From: Planococcus shenhongbingii
GTDB lineage: Bacteria; Bacillota; Bacilli; Bacillales_A; Planococcaceae
NCBI RefSeq assembly: GCF_030413635.1
Contig: NZ_CP129235.1
Location: 930,001 to 994,000 of the forward strand
Length of the DNA: 64,000 nt
Direction of reading: 5' to 3'
Part shown: in pieces, positions 50,540 to 59,251 of the stretch
Position numbering within the stretch: position 1 is the first letter of the stretch
Layout: every line of letters starts with the position of its first letter
Program-made: the position numbers and the translations under genes
The notes under the pieces: model-generated
Seen by the model: only the letters and a program-made list of their open reading frames with translations
Database searches by the model: none
What the model was told of the DNA's origin: nothing

Positions 50540-52576
50540 ATGGATAAAAGAAGGTCCGTCATTCTTTTGCTTTTACTTGGCATCCTCCTCGCAGGCTGTC
50601 AGGAAGAACAGCAAATAACACCTAAAGAACAGCCGCTGGAAGAGCAAGCCACACCGGAGATTCGCTTTTTGGAATACATTAGCCACTGGGAACAAGCGGA
50701 TTTCACTGGGATGTATGGCGGTTATTTAACGGAAGGCACTAAAATGGCATTTGGACAAGAAACGTTTGTGGCATGGCAGCAACAATTATATCAAGACTTG
50801 GGCATTGAAAATGTCAGCATCAGCTATCAGGAACCTGACACCGGTGTTGGCTGGAGCAAGAGTGAGCCTGCTGACTTTCCCATTCAAATCAAGATGGACA
50901 CCGCAGCAGGACCGGTAGAGTTCAGTCGGACATTGACGATGTTATTTGAAACCCAAGAAGAAACAGCAGACTGGTATGTGGAATGGAATCCCTCTTTCAT
51001 TTTTCCGCAGCTTGAAGAAGGGGATCTTGTTGAAATTGAACGAACTGATCCTGAACGGGGAGAGATTCATGACCGCAACGGGAAGCCGATTGCAGTCAAT
51101 GGAAAAGGCTTTGAAATCGGAGTAGTGCCCGCAAACTTTGACGAGGCAAAAAAGAAAAATGATCTTGCTGCTCTTTTAAATATCACCCCTGGAGAAATCG
51201 AAGAAAAACTGAATCAAAGTTGGGTGCAGCCGGGGCATTATGTTCCGCTCGCAGTGCTGCCTGCTAAAGCGACAGACGCTTTGCAGCAAATCTTTGCGAT
51301 ACCAGGCACTGAACAAAAAGAAGTGCCGCTGCGTGAATATCCTTACGGGGCTGCATTGTCTCATGTATCGGGGTATATCGGACCGATTACCGCAGAACAA
51401 TTAAAGCAGCGGCAAGGCCAAGGGTATGAACAAGAGGATTTGATCGGACGCCAAGGACTGGAAAGTATTTTGGAGGACCGGCTCCGAGGAGAGCAGGGAG
51501 TGCGCATTCTGATCCAAAAACCTCATGCAGGAAGTGAACCGATCATTGCAGCTGAGAAGCCGGCAAAGCAAGGAGACATCATCAAATTAACAATAGATGC
51601 CGAGTTGCAGAAAACAGTTTACCAGGCAATGAGTGGAAAAGCGGGGACCAGTGCCGCAGTAGATCCGAAAACCGGCGAAACGCTTGTGCTGTTCAGCTCC
51701 CCAGGTTTCAATCCGAATGATTTTATTTTAGGCATCAGCGGGTCGGCATACAGGAAACTGCAAAAAGACCCTTTGAATCCTTTATTCAATCGTTTCGCGG
51801 CGACATATGCTCCGGGTACTACAATTCAGCCTGTGACCGCAGCCATTGGGATAAAATTAGGGACACTGGATCCAGCTGAAGGATTGGAAATTAACGGAAA
51901 GACATGGCAGAGAGTGCCTTCCTGGGGGAATTACCGGGTAGAGCGCATGTACGATAAAGTGCCGAATCCAATTGACTTGAACAAAGCGCTTGTTTACTCT
52001 GATAATATTTATTTTGCGCGGCAAGCGATGGATATCGGACGAGACGCCTTGGTTGATGGGTTGAAGCAATTTGGTTTTGGCGAAGAAATTCCATTTCCGA
52101 CTCCCCTCATCTCTTCTCAAATTTCAAATGAAGGCACTCTCCGATCGGAAGGGCAGCTTGCGGATACTTCACTTGGCGAGGGCCAGATGCAAGTGAACAT
52201 CCTTCATCTAGCAGCTATGTACGAGCCCTTTTTCACAGCAGGAACCATTTACAAACCCACCTTTTTCTTAGAGGAAGAAGACGGGCAAGTATGGAAAAAA
52301 GAGTTGATCGACGCTGAAAATGCTGAGATTATTCGTACAAGCCTGCGTAAAGCTGTGGCTGAAGGTTTCCCCGAAGCAGCCAGTCTCAGTGGGGTTCCAC
52401 TCGCTGGGAAATCCGGTACTGCACAAAATCGCCTTGGAGAAAATGATTATTTTGTCGGCTATAACTCTGATTATCCTTTGTTCATCCTCGCGCTAATGAT
52501 TGAAAATCAAGAAAAGGACGAAAACAGCGAAGAAGCAGCAGCCAGGGCTGCGGAAGTTTTTAAAGCGTGGAAATAA
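50540..52576 (+). CDS. Class B penicillin-binding protein homologue with lost SxxK motif
   Basis: A 678-residue membrane lipoprotein (lipobox LAGC, Cys20) with the layout of B. subtilis PbpC/MecA: NTF2-like MecA_N domain about 35-160, dimerisation domain about 170-340, transpeptidase domain about 355-675. SDN (Ser487-Asp488-Asn489) and KSGT (Lys624-Ser625-Gly626) are intact, but the SxxK tetrad reads Thr427-Thr-Ile-Gln430 (PGTTIQP in place of PGSTFKP). Without nucleophile Ser and general-base Lys it should not form an acyl-enzyme. Otherwise the gene is full length with good codon use, so it is a pseudoenzyme rather than a pseudogene. Confidence 0.85.
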   Translation: MDKRRSVILLLLLGILLAGCQEEQQITPKEQPLEEQATPEIRFLEYISHWEQADFTGMYGGYLTEGTKMAFGQETFVAWQQQLYQDLGIENVSISYQEPDTGVGWSKSEPADFPIQIKMDTAAGPVEFSRTLTMLFETQEETADWYVEWNPSFIFPQLEEGDLVEIERTDPERGEIHDRNGKPIAVNGKGFEIGVVPANFDEAKKKNDLAALLNITPGEIEEKLNQSWVQPGHYVPLAVLPAKATDALQQIFAIPGTEQKEVPLREYPYGAALSHVSGYIGPITAEQLKQRQGQGYEQEDLIGRQGLESILEDRLRGEQGVRILIQKPHAGSEPIIAAEKPAKQGDIIKLTIDAELQKTVYQAMSGKAGTSAAVDPKTGETLVLFSSPGFNPNDFILGISGSAYRKLQKDPLNPLFNRFAATYAPGTTIQPVTAAIGIKLGTLDPAEGLEINGKTWQRVPSWGNYRVERMYDKVPNPIDLNKALVYSDNIYFARQAMDIGRDALVDGLKQFGFGEEIPFPTPLISSQISNEGTLRSEGQLADTSLGEGQMQVNILHLAAMYEPFFTAGTIYKPTFFLEEEDGQVWKKELIDAENAEIIRTSLRKAVAEGFPEAASLSGVPLAGKSGTAQNRLGENDYFVGYNSDYPLFILALMIENQEKDENSEEAAARAAEVFKAWK

Positions 52577-52591
52577 AATAGTTGGGGAAAG

Positions 52592-52619
52592 AAGCATCCT
52601 ATATAAGGGTGCTTTTTAA
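52592..52619 (+). terminator. Intrinsic terminator
   Basis: A 9-bp stem aagcatcct / agggtgctt (one G-T pair) with a T5 tail. From here to 53117 the sequence is very AT-rich; apart from TATAAT-like boxes and a doubtful 34-codon TTG frame at 52931-53035, nothing can be supported. Confidence 0.7.
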
Positions 52620-53117
52620 TTTGTTTAATAATTCAGAAATTTCAGATATATATTCCGGCTTTGATTTGGTATAATAGTTATTAAGAATTATAAATAGTTA
52701 ATTTAAATCAAATATTTGATATTAAAAAGTATGAAAATGATATTTAGAGAATGAGTTGTCATTTTTATATGATTTTATTAGTGGAGTAATTTATGTAAAA
52801 AAGAATTGCTGCAACACATACTTAGAGGGAAACTTATTCAACAGCTTGCTTCTTCTGTTGTTTTTATCCCTTTTTTAAAAAAGTCCTTACTAATTTTAGC
52901 AAAAATTTTTAAAAAGATGGAAGTGATATTTTGAGCTTTTTGATCATCATTCCAGCAAGTGAATCAGAAGTAGAATTACCAGAAAGAAAGAATGGCAGGT
53001 TATGTCAAAAAGTCGGGGTTCAGTTTACAGGGTAGAATCAGAACATATGACACGTTCTAATACGTTAATTCAAGCTTCCGTTATTATCCATTCTTAAGTA
53101 GAGTGAGGGGAAGTGGC

Positions 53118-53732
53118 ATGGAACCATTGTTTCATGGAATAGTTTTAGCGTTCGGCTTAATTTTACCGTTAGGCATGCAAAATGTTTTTATCTTCAATCA
53201 GGGGACTGCCCATAAAAAGTTTTCCAATGCTTTACCTGCAATAATAACCGCAGGCGTCTGCGATACAATTCTGATTTATTCAGCAGTAGCGGGTGTCTCG
53301 GTTTTAGTAATCGATTTTGGTTGGCTGAGGAACACTTTATATTTGGGAGGATTCTTTTTCCTGATTTATATGGGAGGGCTATTATGGAAAAGCTCTAAAG
53401 CTACCCACAAACAAGTTATGGGCAGCTTTACAACAAAACGCCAAATTATATTCGCCGCTTCAGTTTCACTTCTAAATCCTCATGGCTTTATCGATATCGT
53501 TATTGTAATTGGCACAAGTTCTTTGATTTATACAGGAATGGAAAAATGGATTTTCACTTTTTCCTGCATTGGAGTTTCTTGGGTTTGGTTTTTCGCTTTA
53601 GCTTCGGTAGGAAGGCAAATCGGCCAATTGGACAAGACAGGAACAGTGATTACTCGGCTGAATCAAATATCTGCAATAATTATTTGGGGAATAGCGATTT
53701 ATATGGGATGGCAGTTAATAAACTTAGTTTGA
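53118..53732 (+). CDS. LysE/ArgO-family amino-acid exporter
   Basis: A 204-residue membrane protein with six hydrophobic segments and the family signature 'LILPLGMQNVFIFNQG' near residues 14-29 and 'SLLNPHGFIDIVIVIG' in the middle. It would export basic or other amino acids. ATG 53118 has GAGGGG 7 bases upstream. Monocistronic. Confidence 0.85.
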   Translation: MEPLFHGIVLAFGLILPLGMQNVFIFNQGTAHKKFSNALPAIITAGVCDTILIYSAVAGVSVLVIDFGWLRNTLYLGGFFFLIYMGGLLWKSSKATHKQVMGSFTTKRQIIFAASVSLLNPHGFIDIVIVIGTSSLIYTGMEKWIFTFSCIGVSWVWFFALASVGRQIGQLDKTGTVITRLNQISAIIIWGIAIYMGWQLINLV

Positions 53733-54014
53733 AACTAGAACTAGGAATGTAATGATTTTTCAATTTGAAGAGGCCGAATAAAAGAATTGCGGCGTGAAAA
53801 AATGATGCTGCTATTTTAGTAGGCTTAAAGCATCGAAGGAAAATAGTCATAAAGTATTTTAAATAACGATGAAACAAATGCAAAGTTCTTCTCTTTATTA
53901 TCAAAATTTTTGAAATAGTTAATATTTTTCAGGGTTAAAATGATATTATGAAATTAATCTTTTTTTAATGCCAATCATTTAATGTTCATACTCTTACTTA
54001 GAGGGGGACTGTGC

Positions 54015-54941
54015 ATGGAATTACTGAAACACTCTGAATGGAAAGATACCAAATTAACTTTGCAATTATTGTCTCAGATTTTAGGCAAAATCCGCTTGGA
54101 GGCGGCTCCACAAGAACCGCAGTGGGCGCATGTAATGTTGGCGCTGACACCGGACGGATTTTCTACAGGGCTTCTTTATTATGAAAATCATGTTTTTCAA
54201 GTAGATGTTGATATTCGGAGCAGTACGGTGAGCATCAATGTAGATGGCCATACCCATTCCACTCATCTGCGGAATGGTACGCCCATAAGAATGTATTATG
54301 ATTTTATCTTCCGTTCTTTGCGGCAGCATCAAATCAGCATTACCATCAATCCGCGTCCGCAAGAGATGAACGTGAAAACCTTATTGAATGAAGACATGGT
54401 CCATAATGTTTATGAACCTCTTCAAGCTCTGCGGGGCTTAGAACTGTTTCACTTTGCATTCCGTGAAGAAATGAAATTCATCGGCCCTTTGCGTTGCCGG
54501 AAAGTAAAGCCGGGCTTATTTTGGGGGACTTTTGATGTCTCCGCTATTATTGTGCAAAACATCTCTGAGCCGTTCCCAGAAGATAAAATCATTGAGAAAG
54601 CGGCATTTGATGAACAGTTTATCGAATATGGATTTTGGTTGGGGGACGAGCGGACAGATGAGCCTTCTTTTTTTGTTTTGCCTTATCCATTCTTGAATAA
54701 AGATTTGAATAAGTTACCTTTAGAACCTGAGGAAGCGTTTTATGATCAAGAAGCGAGTGAATATTTTCTGACCGCTCAAGCCGTTTTTGATTCGCCTGCG
54801 CCGAGCAAGGCTGTACAGCAATTTTTCCATACCACATTTGACATTTTAGCTGATGAATTAAAATGGGAAGGCCGCGATTATTTCGAAACTCCCTTGCTGA
54901 TGAAATCCCAGCCGACTATGAAGAAAGGAGGAGAAGGATGA
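54015..54941 (+). CDS. DUF5996-family protein
   Basis: A 308-residue cytosolic protein. The start 'WKDTKLTLQLLSQILGKIRLEAAP' followed by 'WAHVMLALTPDGFSTGLL' matches the DUF5996 pattern (W-x-DT...L...Q..GK.RL...P...HW). Function unknown. ATG 54015 follows GAGGGGG. It overlaps the next start by 4 bases (ATGA). Confidence 0.75.
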   Translation: MELLKHSEWKDTKLTLQLLSQILGKIRLEAAPQEPQWAHVMLALTPDGFSTGLLYYENHVFQVDVDIRSSTVSINVDGHTHSTHLRNGTPIRMYYDFIFRSLRQHQISITINPRPQEMNVKTLLNEDMVHNVYEPLQALRGLELFHFAFREEMKFIGPLRCRKVKPGLFWGTFDVSAIIVQNISEPFPEDKIIEKAAFDEQFIEYGFWLGDERTDEPSFFVLPYPFLNKDLNKLPLEPEEAFYDQEASEYFLTAQAVFDSPAPSKAVQQFFHTTFDILADELKWEGRDYFETPLLMKSQPTMKKGGEG

Positions 54942-55219
54942 AAATTATTAAAAGTGACAGTCGACATTGTATAGAGAACGAAAAAGGAGAAACGATTGCT
55001 GAAATCCGTTTTGTTCCTACTGAAAGCAACTTGCTGATTATTGATCAAACATTTGTCACTGATTCTTTGCGCGGGCAAGGAATCGCAGGCAGGTTGGTTG
55101 CATCGGCAGTAGATACAGCGAGAGAACAAAATAAAAAAATAATTCCGCTTTGTTCATTTGCCAAAGCGGAATTTAACAAGAAAACAGAATATCAAGCTAT
55201 GCAAGCGAATCGCTATTAG
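54938..55219 (+). CDS. Small GNAT-like acetyltransferase (YidJ/YjdJ type)
   Basis: A 93-residue single-domain N-acetyltransferase-like protein with 'ITETNVxx'-free, compact fold: 'RFVPTESNLLIIDQTFVTDSLRGQGIAGRLV' holds the acetyl-CoA loop RGQGIAG, and 'IIPLCSFAKAEF' the last strand. This is the short COG2388 type. AAAGGAGGAGAAGG precedes ATG 54938, and the ATGA overlap couples it to the DUF5996 gene. Confidence 0.8.
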   Translation: MKIIKSDSRHCIENEKGETIAEIRFVPTESNLLIIDQTFVTDSLRGQGIAGRLVASAVDTAREQNKKIIPLCSFAKAEFNKKTEYQAMQANRY

Positions 55220-55514
55220 TTCAACATATGTTTCTTTTCGGGAGGAAGCTGTTGTAATGGCGGTTTTTTTTTAGATGCCTAGGCTGGAGACGCGGATGAA
55301 CGCATAGGTCAAAGACACAGCTCCGTACTTCTAAACTCTGATCAAGAGCCACTTTAATAGGGGGCTCACTTCAGTAGAATTAAGATTGAAGAAGCGGATT
55401 CAAGAACGGCGCATTGAGAGAAACACGAACTTCTGGCGCTTCTTTAGTTTATCATTTGGAGGAAAGGAAATAAGACTTGTATAAAGACTTGCTTGCAGAA
55501 GGAGGCATGGCGCG

Positions 55515-56180
55515 TTGAACATCCGGATCGAATGCACATATAGAACAGCAAAAGGCACAGAAGCTTTTTTTCGCTCCGAAGAGATGCCGGCAGCCAAAGG
55601 GGTGATTATCGCAGAAGATTTGGAACGGACAGGCCGAAGCAAAAACCTGGTGTTCATTGATAACTACGATAGTTCCTGGACCATGAAAGAGATGAAGGGG
55701 TATTTGAAAGGCGTTGAAACGGAACCTCACAATGTCACCGTTTATTTTGATGGCGGTTATGACCGGGAGACGCAGAAATCTGGTCTCGGCTGCGCCATTT
55801 ATTATGAAATGAACGGCAAGTCATATCGGCTGCGCCAAAATGCAGCAGTAGCAGAGCTTTTATCCAATAACGAAGCTGAATACGCAGCGCTTTATATGGG
55901 GATTCAAGAACTAGAGCAACTGAATGTCCACCATTTGCCGGTCCGGTTTATTGGGGATTCCAAAGTGGTCATTAACCAAATGAGCGGGGAATGGCCCACA
56001 CTTGAAAAGGATTTAATGCGCTGGGCTGACCGCATTGACCAGAAGCTGAAAGATCTTGGCATTCAGCCAGAATATGAATTGGTGCCGCGTAAAGCCAATG
56101 CAGAAGCAGACCGGCTAGCCACCCAGGCGCTGAATGGGACGGAAATCTCTGGAACAATCGAATTGATTCCGGAAAAGTGA
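55515..56180 (+). CDS. RNase H-like (reverse-transcriptase-like) protein
   Basis: A 221-residue protein. The C-terminal 145 residues form an RNase H fold with the four acidic positions visible: Asp in VYFDGGYD, Glu in NNEAEYAAL, Asp in FIGDSKVV and Asp in ANAEADRLA. The first 75 residues are a separate N-terminal module with no named domain. Such proteins cleave RNA of RNA-DNA hybrids, or are inactive paralogues. TTG 55515 has GGAGG 9 bases upstream. Confidence 0.8.
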   Translation: MNIRIECTYRTAKGTEAFFRSEEMPAAKGVIIAEDLERTGRSKNLVFIDNYDSSWTMKEMKGYLKGVETEPHNVTVYFDGGYDRETQKSGLGCAIYYEMNGKSYRLRQNAAVAELLSNNEAEYAALYMGIQELEQLNVHHLPVRFIGDSKVVINQMSGEWPTLEKDLMRWADRIDQKLKDLGIQPEYELVPRKANAEADRLATQALNGTEISGTIELIPEK

Positions 56181-56192
56181 AAGGGTGTTTTC

Positions 56193-57128
56193 ATGCGATT
56201 TTCTACATTGAAAAAAACAGATATACAAATTTCAGTTCTTGGCCTTGGAACGAATGCAGTGGGAGGACATAACCTCTTTGAAGGCTTGAGCGAAGAAGAT
56301 GGAAAAGATTTTGTCCGAGCAGGGTTGGACCACGGCATCACCTTCATTGATACAGCAGATGTCTACGGCAAAGGGCGCTCGGAAGAACTGCTGGGGGAAG
56401 TGTTGAAAGAATATGACCGGAATCAGTATGTCATCGCTACAAAAGGTGGAAGCGATTGGCGCACTGGTACACGGAACAATAGCCCAGAATATCTTCGGAG
56501 CGCTCTCGAAGACAGCCTGAAACGGCTGCAATTGGATTACGTTGACTTATACTATATTCATTGGCCGGATGAAAAAACACCGATCCGGGAAGCGATTGCG
56601 GAACTGTCCCGATTGAAGCAGGAAGGGAAAATCAAAGCGATCGGCGTCTCGAATGTCTCACTGGAACAACTCCGTGAAGCAAATTCAAGCCTGGAGATCT
56701 CGGCTGTACAGCTGGAATATCATATGCTCGATCGCCGCATCGAAAAAGACATTCTGCCTTATTGTGTACAAAATAATATTTCTGTTGTGGCCTATGGTCC
56801 ATTGGCGTTTGGCATTCTTGGCGGCAATTATACAAAAGATCTACAGCTTGAAGAAGGAGACTGGCGCAATCGCGTGCCTTTGTTCCAAAAAGGCATTTTC
56901 AAGAAGAATTTGGATATTGTAGAGAAACTGAAAAAAGTGGCCGACAAAAAAGGGACGGATGTTTCCAATTTGGCACTCGCTTGGCTACTTGAACAGCCAG
57001 GCGTAGACGCAGTCATTCCAGGAGGCAAAAAGCCGGAGCAGGTGCTTTCAAACGTTGCAGCTGCAGAAATACGCTTGGAAGCAGAGCTGATGGATGAAAT
57101 CAATGAAATTTTATCAACTGTGTCTTAA
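56193..57128 (+). CDS. Aldo/keto reductase
   Basis: A 311-residue NADP-dependent (alpha/beta)8 reductase with catalytic Asp and Tyr in 'FIDTADVYGKGRSEELLG', Lys in 'YVIATKGG' and His in 'YYIHWPD'. C-terminal 'VIPGGKKPEQVLSN' is the cofactor phosphate loop. Twelve bases after the RNase H-like gene, so co-transcribed with it. Substrate unknown. Confidence 0.85.
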   Translation: MRFSTLKKTDIQISVLGLGTNAVGGHNLFEGLSEEDGKDFVRAGLDHGITFIDTADVYGKGRSEELLGEVLKEYDRNQYVIATKGGSDWRTGTRNNSPEYLRSALEDSLKRLQLDYVDLYYIHWPDEKTPIREAIAELSRLKQEGKIKAIGVSNVSLEQLREANSSLEISAVQLEYHMLDRRIEKDILPYCVQNNISVVAYGPLAFGILGGNYTKDLQLEEGDWRNRVPLFQKGIFKKNLDIVEKLKKVADKKGTDVSNLALAWLLEQPGVDAVIPGGKKPEQVLSNVAAAEIRLEAELMDEINEILSTVS

Positions 57129-57178
57129 AACGGTAACCATTTTAAAACTCCTTCTGGAGGAAAGAGCATAAGAAATCT

Positions 57179-57250
57179 GAAATTGTTCACTTTTAATGAG
57201 GGAAGTATTTTTACTTTGTGACAAAAAAGTGAGCAGTTTCTTTTTTATTT
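57179..57250 (+). terminator. Intrinsic terminator with long loop
   Basis: Arms gaaattgttcacttt / aaagtgagcagtttc pair over 15 bp with two G-T pairs, followed by TTTTTTATTT. Confidence 0.65.
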
Positions 57251-57283
57251 CAAATAAAAAATCTGAATAGTTAGATTTTTAAC

Positions 57284-57348
57284 TTGCTTTTTCGTTTCGG
57301 AAGTATTATAAATAAGTTGTACAAAAGTTTTACAAAAACGATACAAAG
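57284..57348 (+). promoter_or_regulatory. Promoter and three TACAAA repeats upstream of the DUF4397 gene
   Basis: TTGCTT (57284-57289), 17-base spacer, TATAAA (57307-57312). Downstream, TACAAA occurs at 57320, 57331 and 57342, spaced exactly 11 bases, the last one running into the ribosome site AAAGGAG. Confidence 0.55.
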
Positions 57349-57359
57349 GAGAAGTGAAC

Positions 57360-58157
57360 ATGAAGAAAATTTTCGCTTTAGTTTCTGTCGCTCTAGTCCT
57401 TGTCTTTTCACTTGCTATTGGAGTCTCTGCGGATAGCCATATGGCTAAAGTCAGAGTTGTCCACGCGTCACCGGATGCCCCTGCAGTAGATGTCTACGTC
57501 AATGGCGATTTAACGCTGGAAAATGTGCCGTTCAAAGCCGATTCAGGATATTTAGAAGTGCCGGCCGGAACCCATAACGTCGAAGTTTTTGCTACTGGGA
57601 CTGAATACGCAGAAGGGTCAGCGGTATTGCAAGCCGATTTAACTGTTGAAGCTGGGAAAGCGTATACAGTGGCAGCAGCAAATACAGTAGATGCTCTTGA
57701 ATTTGTGGTTGCTGAGGATTCGATGGAAGTGACAGAAGGAAAAACAAAAGTCCGTGTTGGTCATTTATCTCCGGATGCACCAGCAGTAGACGTTGGATTA
57801 ATTGGTGGGGACGCATTATTTAGCGGAGCAGAATTCCCTGGAATCACTGATTATGCAGAATTGGATGCAGGGACCTACGATTTAGAAATTCGCTTGCCGG
57901 ACGGCACTCAAGTGTTGCCTCTGGAAGGAACAGAATTAGCGGCAGGAACAGTTTATAGTGTGTTTGCAGTGAATAATGCGGATGCTTTGGAAGTTATTGC
58001 GTTGGTTGACTATGAAGCAGCAGCTTCACCTGATGGAATGCCGACTACTGGTCTTGGTGTACCAGCAGATTCCGAGACTCCTTGGATCTTGATGCTTGGA
58101 ACATTTGCATTGTTTGCGGCTAGTGGGTTAGTTTGGAAAAAACGATTTCAAGAATAA
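57360..58157 (+). CDS. Secreted DUF4397 surface protein with sortase-type C-terminus
   Basis: A 265-residue exported protein: signal peptide (about 1-25), two DUF4397 immunoglobulin-like domains each opening with the signature 'KVRVVHASPDAPAVDVYV' / 'KVRVGHLSPDAPAVDVGL', then a short linker, Met227-Pro-Thr-Thr-Gly231, a hydrophobic helix and the basic end KKRFQE. That is the layout of a cell-wall sorting signal with MPTTG in place of LPxTG. The class F sortase gene starts 4 bases after its stop, which makes it the obvious substrate. ATG 57360 stands 8 bases after AAAGGAG. Confidence 0.82.
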   Translation: MKKIFALVSVALVLVFSLAIGVSADSHMAKVRVVHASPDAPAVDVYVNGDLTLENVPFKADSGYLEVPAGTHNVEVFATGTEYAEGSAVLQADLTVEAGKAYTVAAANTVDALEFVVAEDSMEVTEGKTKVRVGHLSPDAPAVDVGLIGGDALFSGAEFPGITDYAELDAGTYDLEIRLPDGTQVLPLEGTELAAGTVYSVFAVNNADALEVIALVDYEAAASPDGMPTTGLGVPADSETPWILMLGTFALFAASGLVWKKRFQE

Positions 58158-58161
58158 ATTA

Positions 58162-58764
58162 TTGATTGTGATTGCAGCTGCCTTTCTTTGTGGCTGTCAC
58201 GTACAAACAGATGAAGTCAGTGTACGCAGCGAAAGAATAGGATTTGAGTCTGAACAGCCTGCAGCAATAGAAGCCAGGCAGCCAGTCCAAGCAGCAAATC
58301 CCATCAATTCTGTTAAACGATCGGGAATTCTGCCAGCAACCTTGGAAATCCCGGCTATCAAAGCAAAAGCTGCTGTCCAGCACCTTGGCCTTACAAAAAC
58401 AGGAGAAATGGCTGTGCCGGACAATGGAGAAGATGTCAGCTGGTTTTCTCACGGTTATCAGCCTGGCCAAAATGGGCGGGCAGTCATTGCTGGGCATGTG
58501 GATCAAGTTGATGGTCCGGCTGTTTTCTGGGATCTTTTCAAATTGCAATCAGGTGATGAAATCGTTTTAAAAGAAGGAGATAAGGAACTAAAGTTTAAGG
58601 TGTATAAAATGGAATCAATTCCATTGGAAACTGCAGATTTGTCCGCTATTTTCGGTTATCATTCTTCCCCGGAACTTGTGCTGATCACTTGTTCTGGAGA
58701 TTATGACCACTCAAGGGGAACGCGTGAAGAACGGCTCATTGTTTATGCAAGCTTAATTGAATGA
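58162..58764 (+). CDS. Class F sortase
   Basis: A sortase of about 200 residues that would cleave the sorting signal of the preceding protein and attach it to the cell wall. Catalytic His112 (AGHVDQ), Cys177 (ITCSG) and Arg191 (EERLIVY) are present and the domain begins at 'LEIPAIKAKAAVQ'. The N-terminus is a short hydrophobic segment ending LCGCH, so it is membrane-anchored or even a lipoprotein. TTG 58162 is the only clear start near the upstream stop and lacks a good ribosome site, so translation is probably coupled to the DUF4397 gene; the exact N-terminus is uncertain. Confidence 0.82.
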   Translation: MIVIAAAFLCGCHVQTDEVSVRSERIGFESEQPAAIEARQPVQAANPINSVKRSGILPATLEIPAIKAKAAVQHLGLTKTGEMAVPDNGEDVSWFSHGYQPGQNGRAVIAGHVDQVDGPAVFWDLFKLQSGDEIVLKEGDKELKFKVYKMESIPLETADLSAIFGYHSSPELVLITCSGDYDHSRGTREERLIVYASLIE

Positions 58765-58811
58765 AGAATTGCCAAGAGCTTGGACTTGGCTTTTCAGTTC
58801 CAGAGGAATAG

Positions 58812-58848
58812 AAAACAGGAAAGGCTATAGAAGTCTTTCCTGTTTTTT
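58812..58848. terminator. Terminator between sortase and convergent gene
   Basis: A 12-bp perfect stem (aaaacaggaaag / ctttcctgtttt) with T6 on the plus strand. Confidence 0.82.
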
Positions 58849-58863
58849 GTACGATTCGTTGTT

Positions 58864-59142
58864 TCAATTCTCATTTTCTTCAAGGTCATGATAAGTTTTT
58901 GGATACCCCATGGAAACCCATTCTGAACGATATGCGGAATCCAGTTCCGATAGTCCGATTTCTGCATGGTCATAAGGTGCATTCGGACTTTCTTTATGGT
59001 CGACTTCTACACTATTGCGCATGTCATGATCCGGAAATACCCAAAATGTCTTTTTTCGGTTAGTATACGTTTTTATTAACACAAAAGCTGTAGCCGCTGC
59101 TGCGCCAGCATAAAAAATCTTTTGCAGGCTTTGATCACTCAT
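58864..59142 (-). CDS. Small single-pass membrane protein, hypothetical
   Basis: A 92-residue protein with one hydrophobic helix (about 10-26, 'YAGAAAATAFVLIKTYT') and an acidic, His- and Asp-rich soluble tail. ATG 59142 follows GGAGG by 7 bases. It is downstream of the YfhO gene on the same strand (110 bases). No family recognised. Confidence 0.6.
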   Translation of the reverse strand: MSDQSLQKIFYAGAAAATAFVLIKTYTNRKKTFWVFPDHDMRNSVEVDHKESPNAPYDHAEIGLSELDSAYRSEWVSMGYPKTYHDLEENEN

Positions 59143-59251
59143 GGCTATTCCTCCATTCAAAAGATGGTGTTTTTAATGGATTTCCCTCTTCTCTGAAAGT
59201 TAATCATTTCTTACCTGAGGAAGCTGGCAGGAAAAAGGAAGGCAATAGCTT

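Noticed and set aside
52931..53035. 34-codon TTG frame upstream of the LysE gene
   Set aside because: No convincing ribosome site, no family recognised, AT-rich surroundings.
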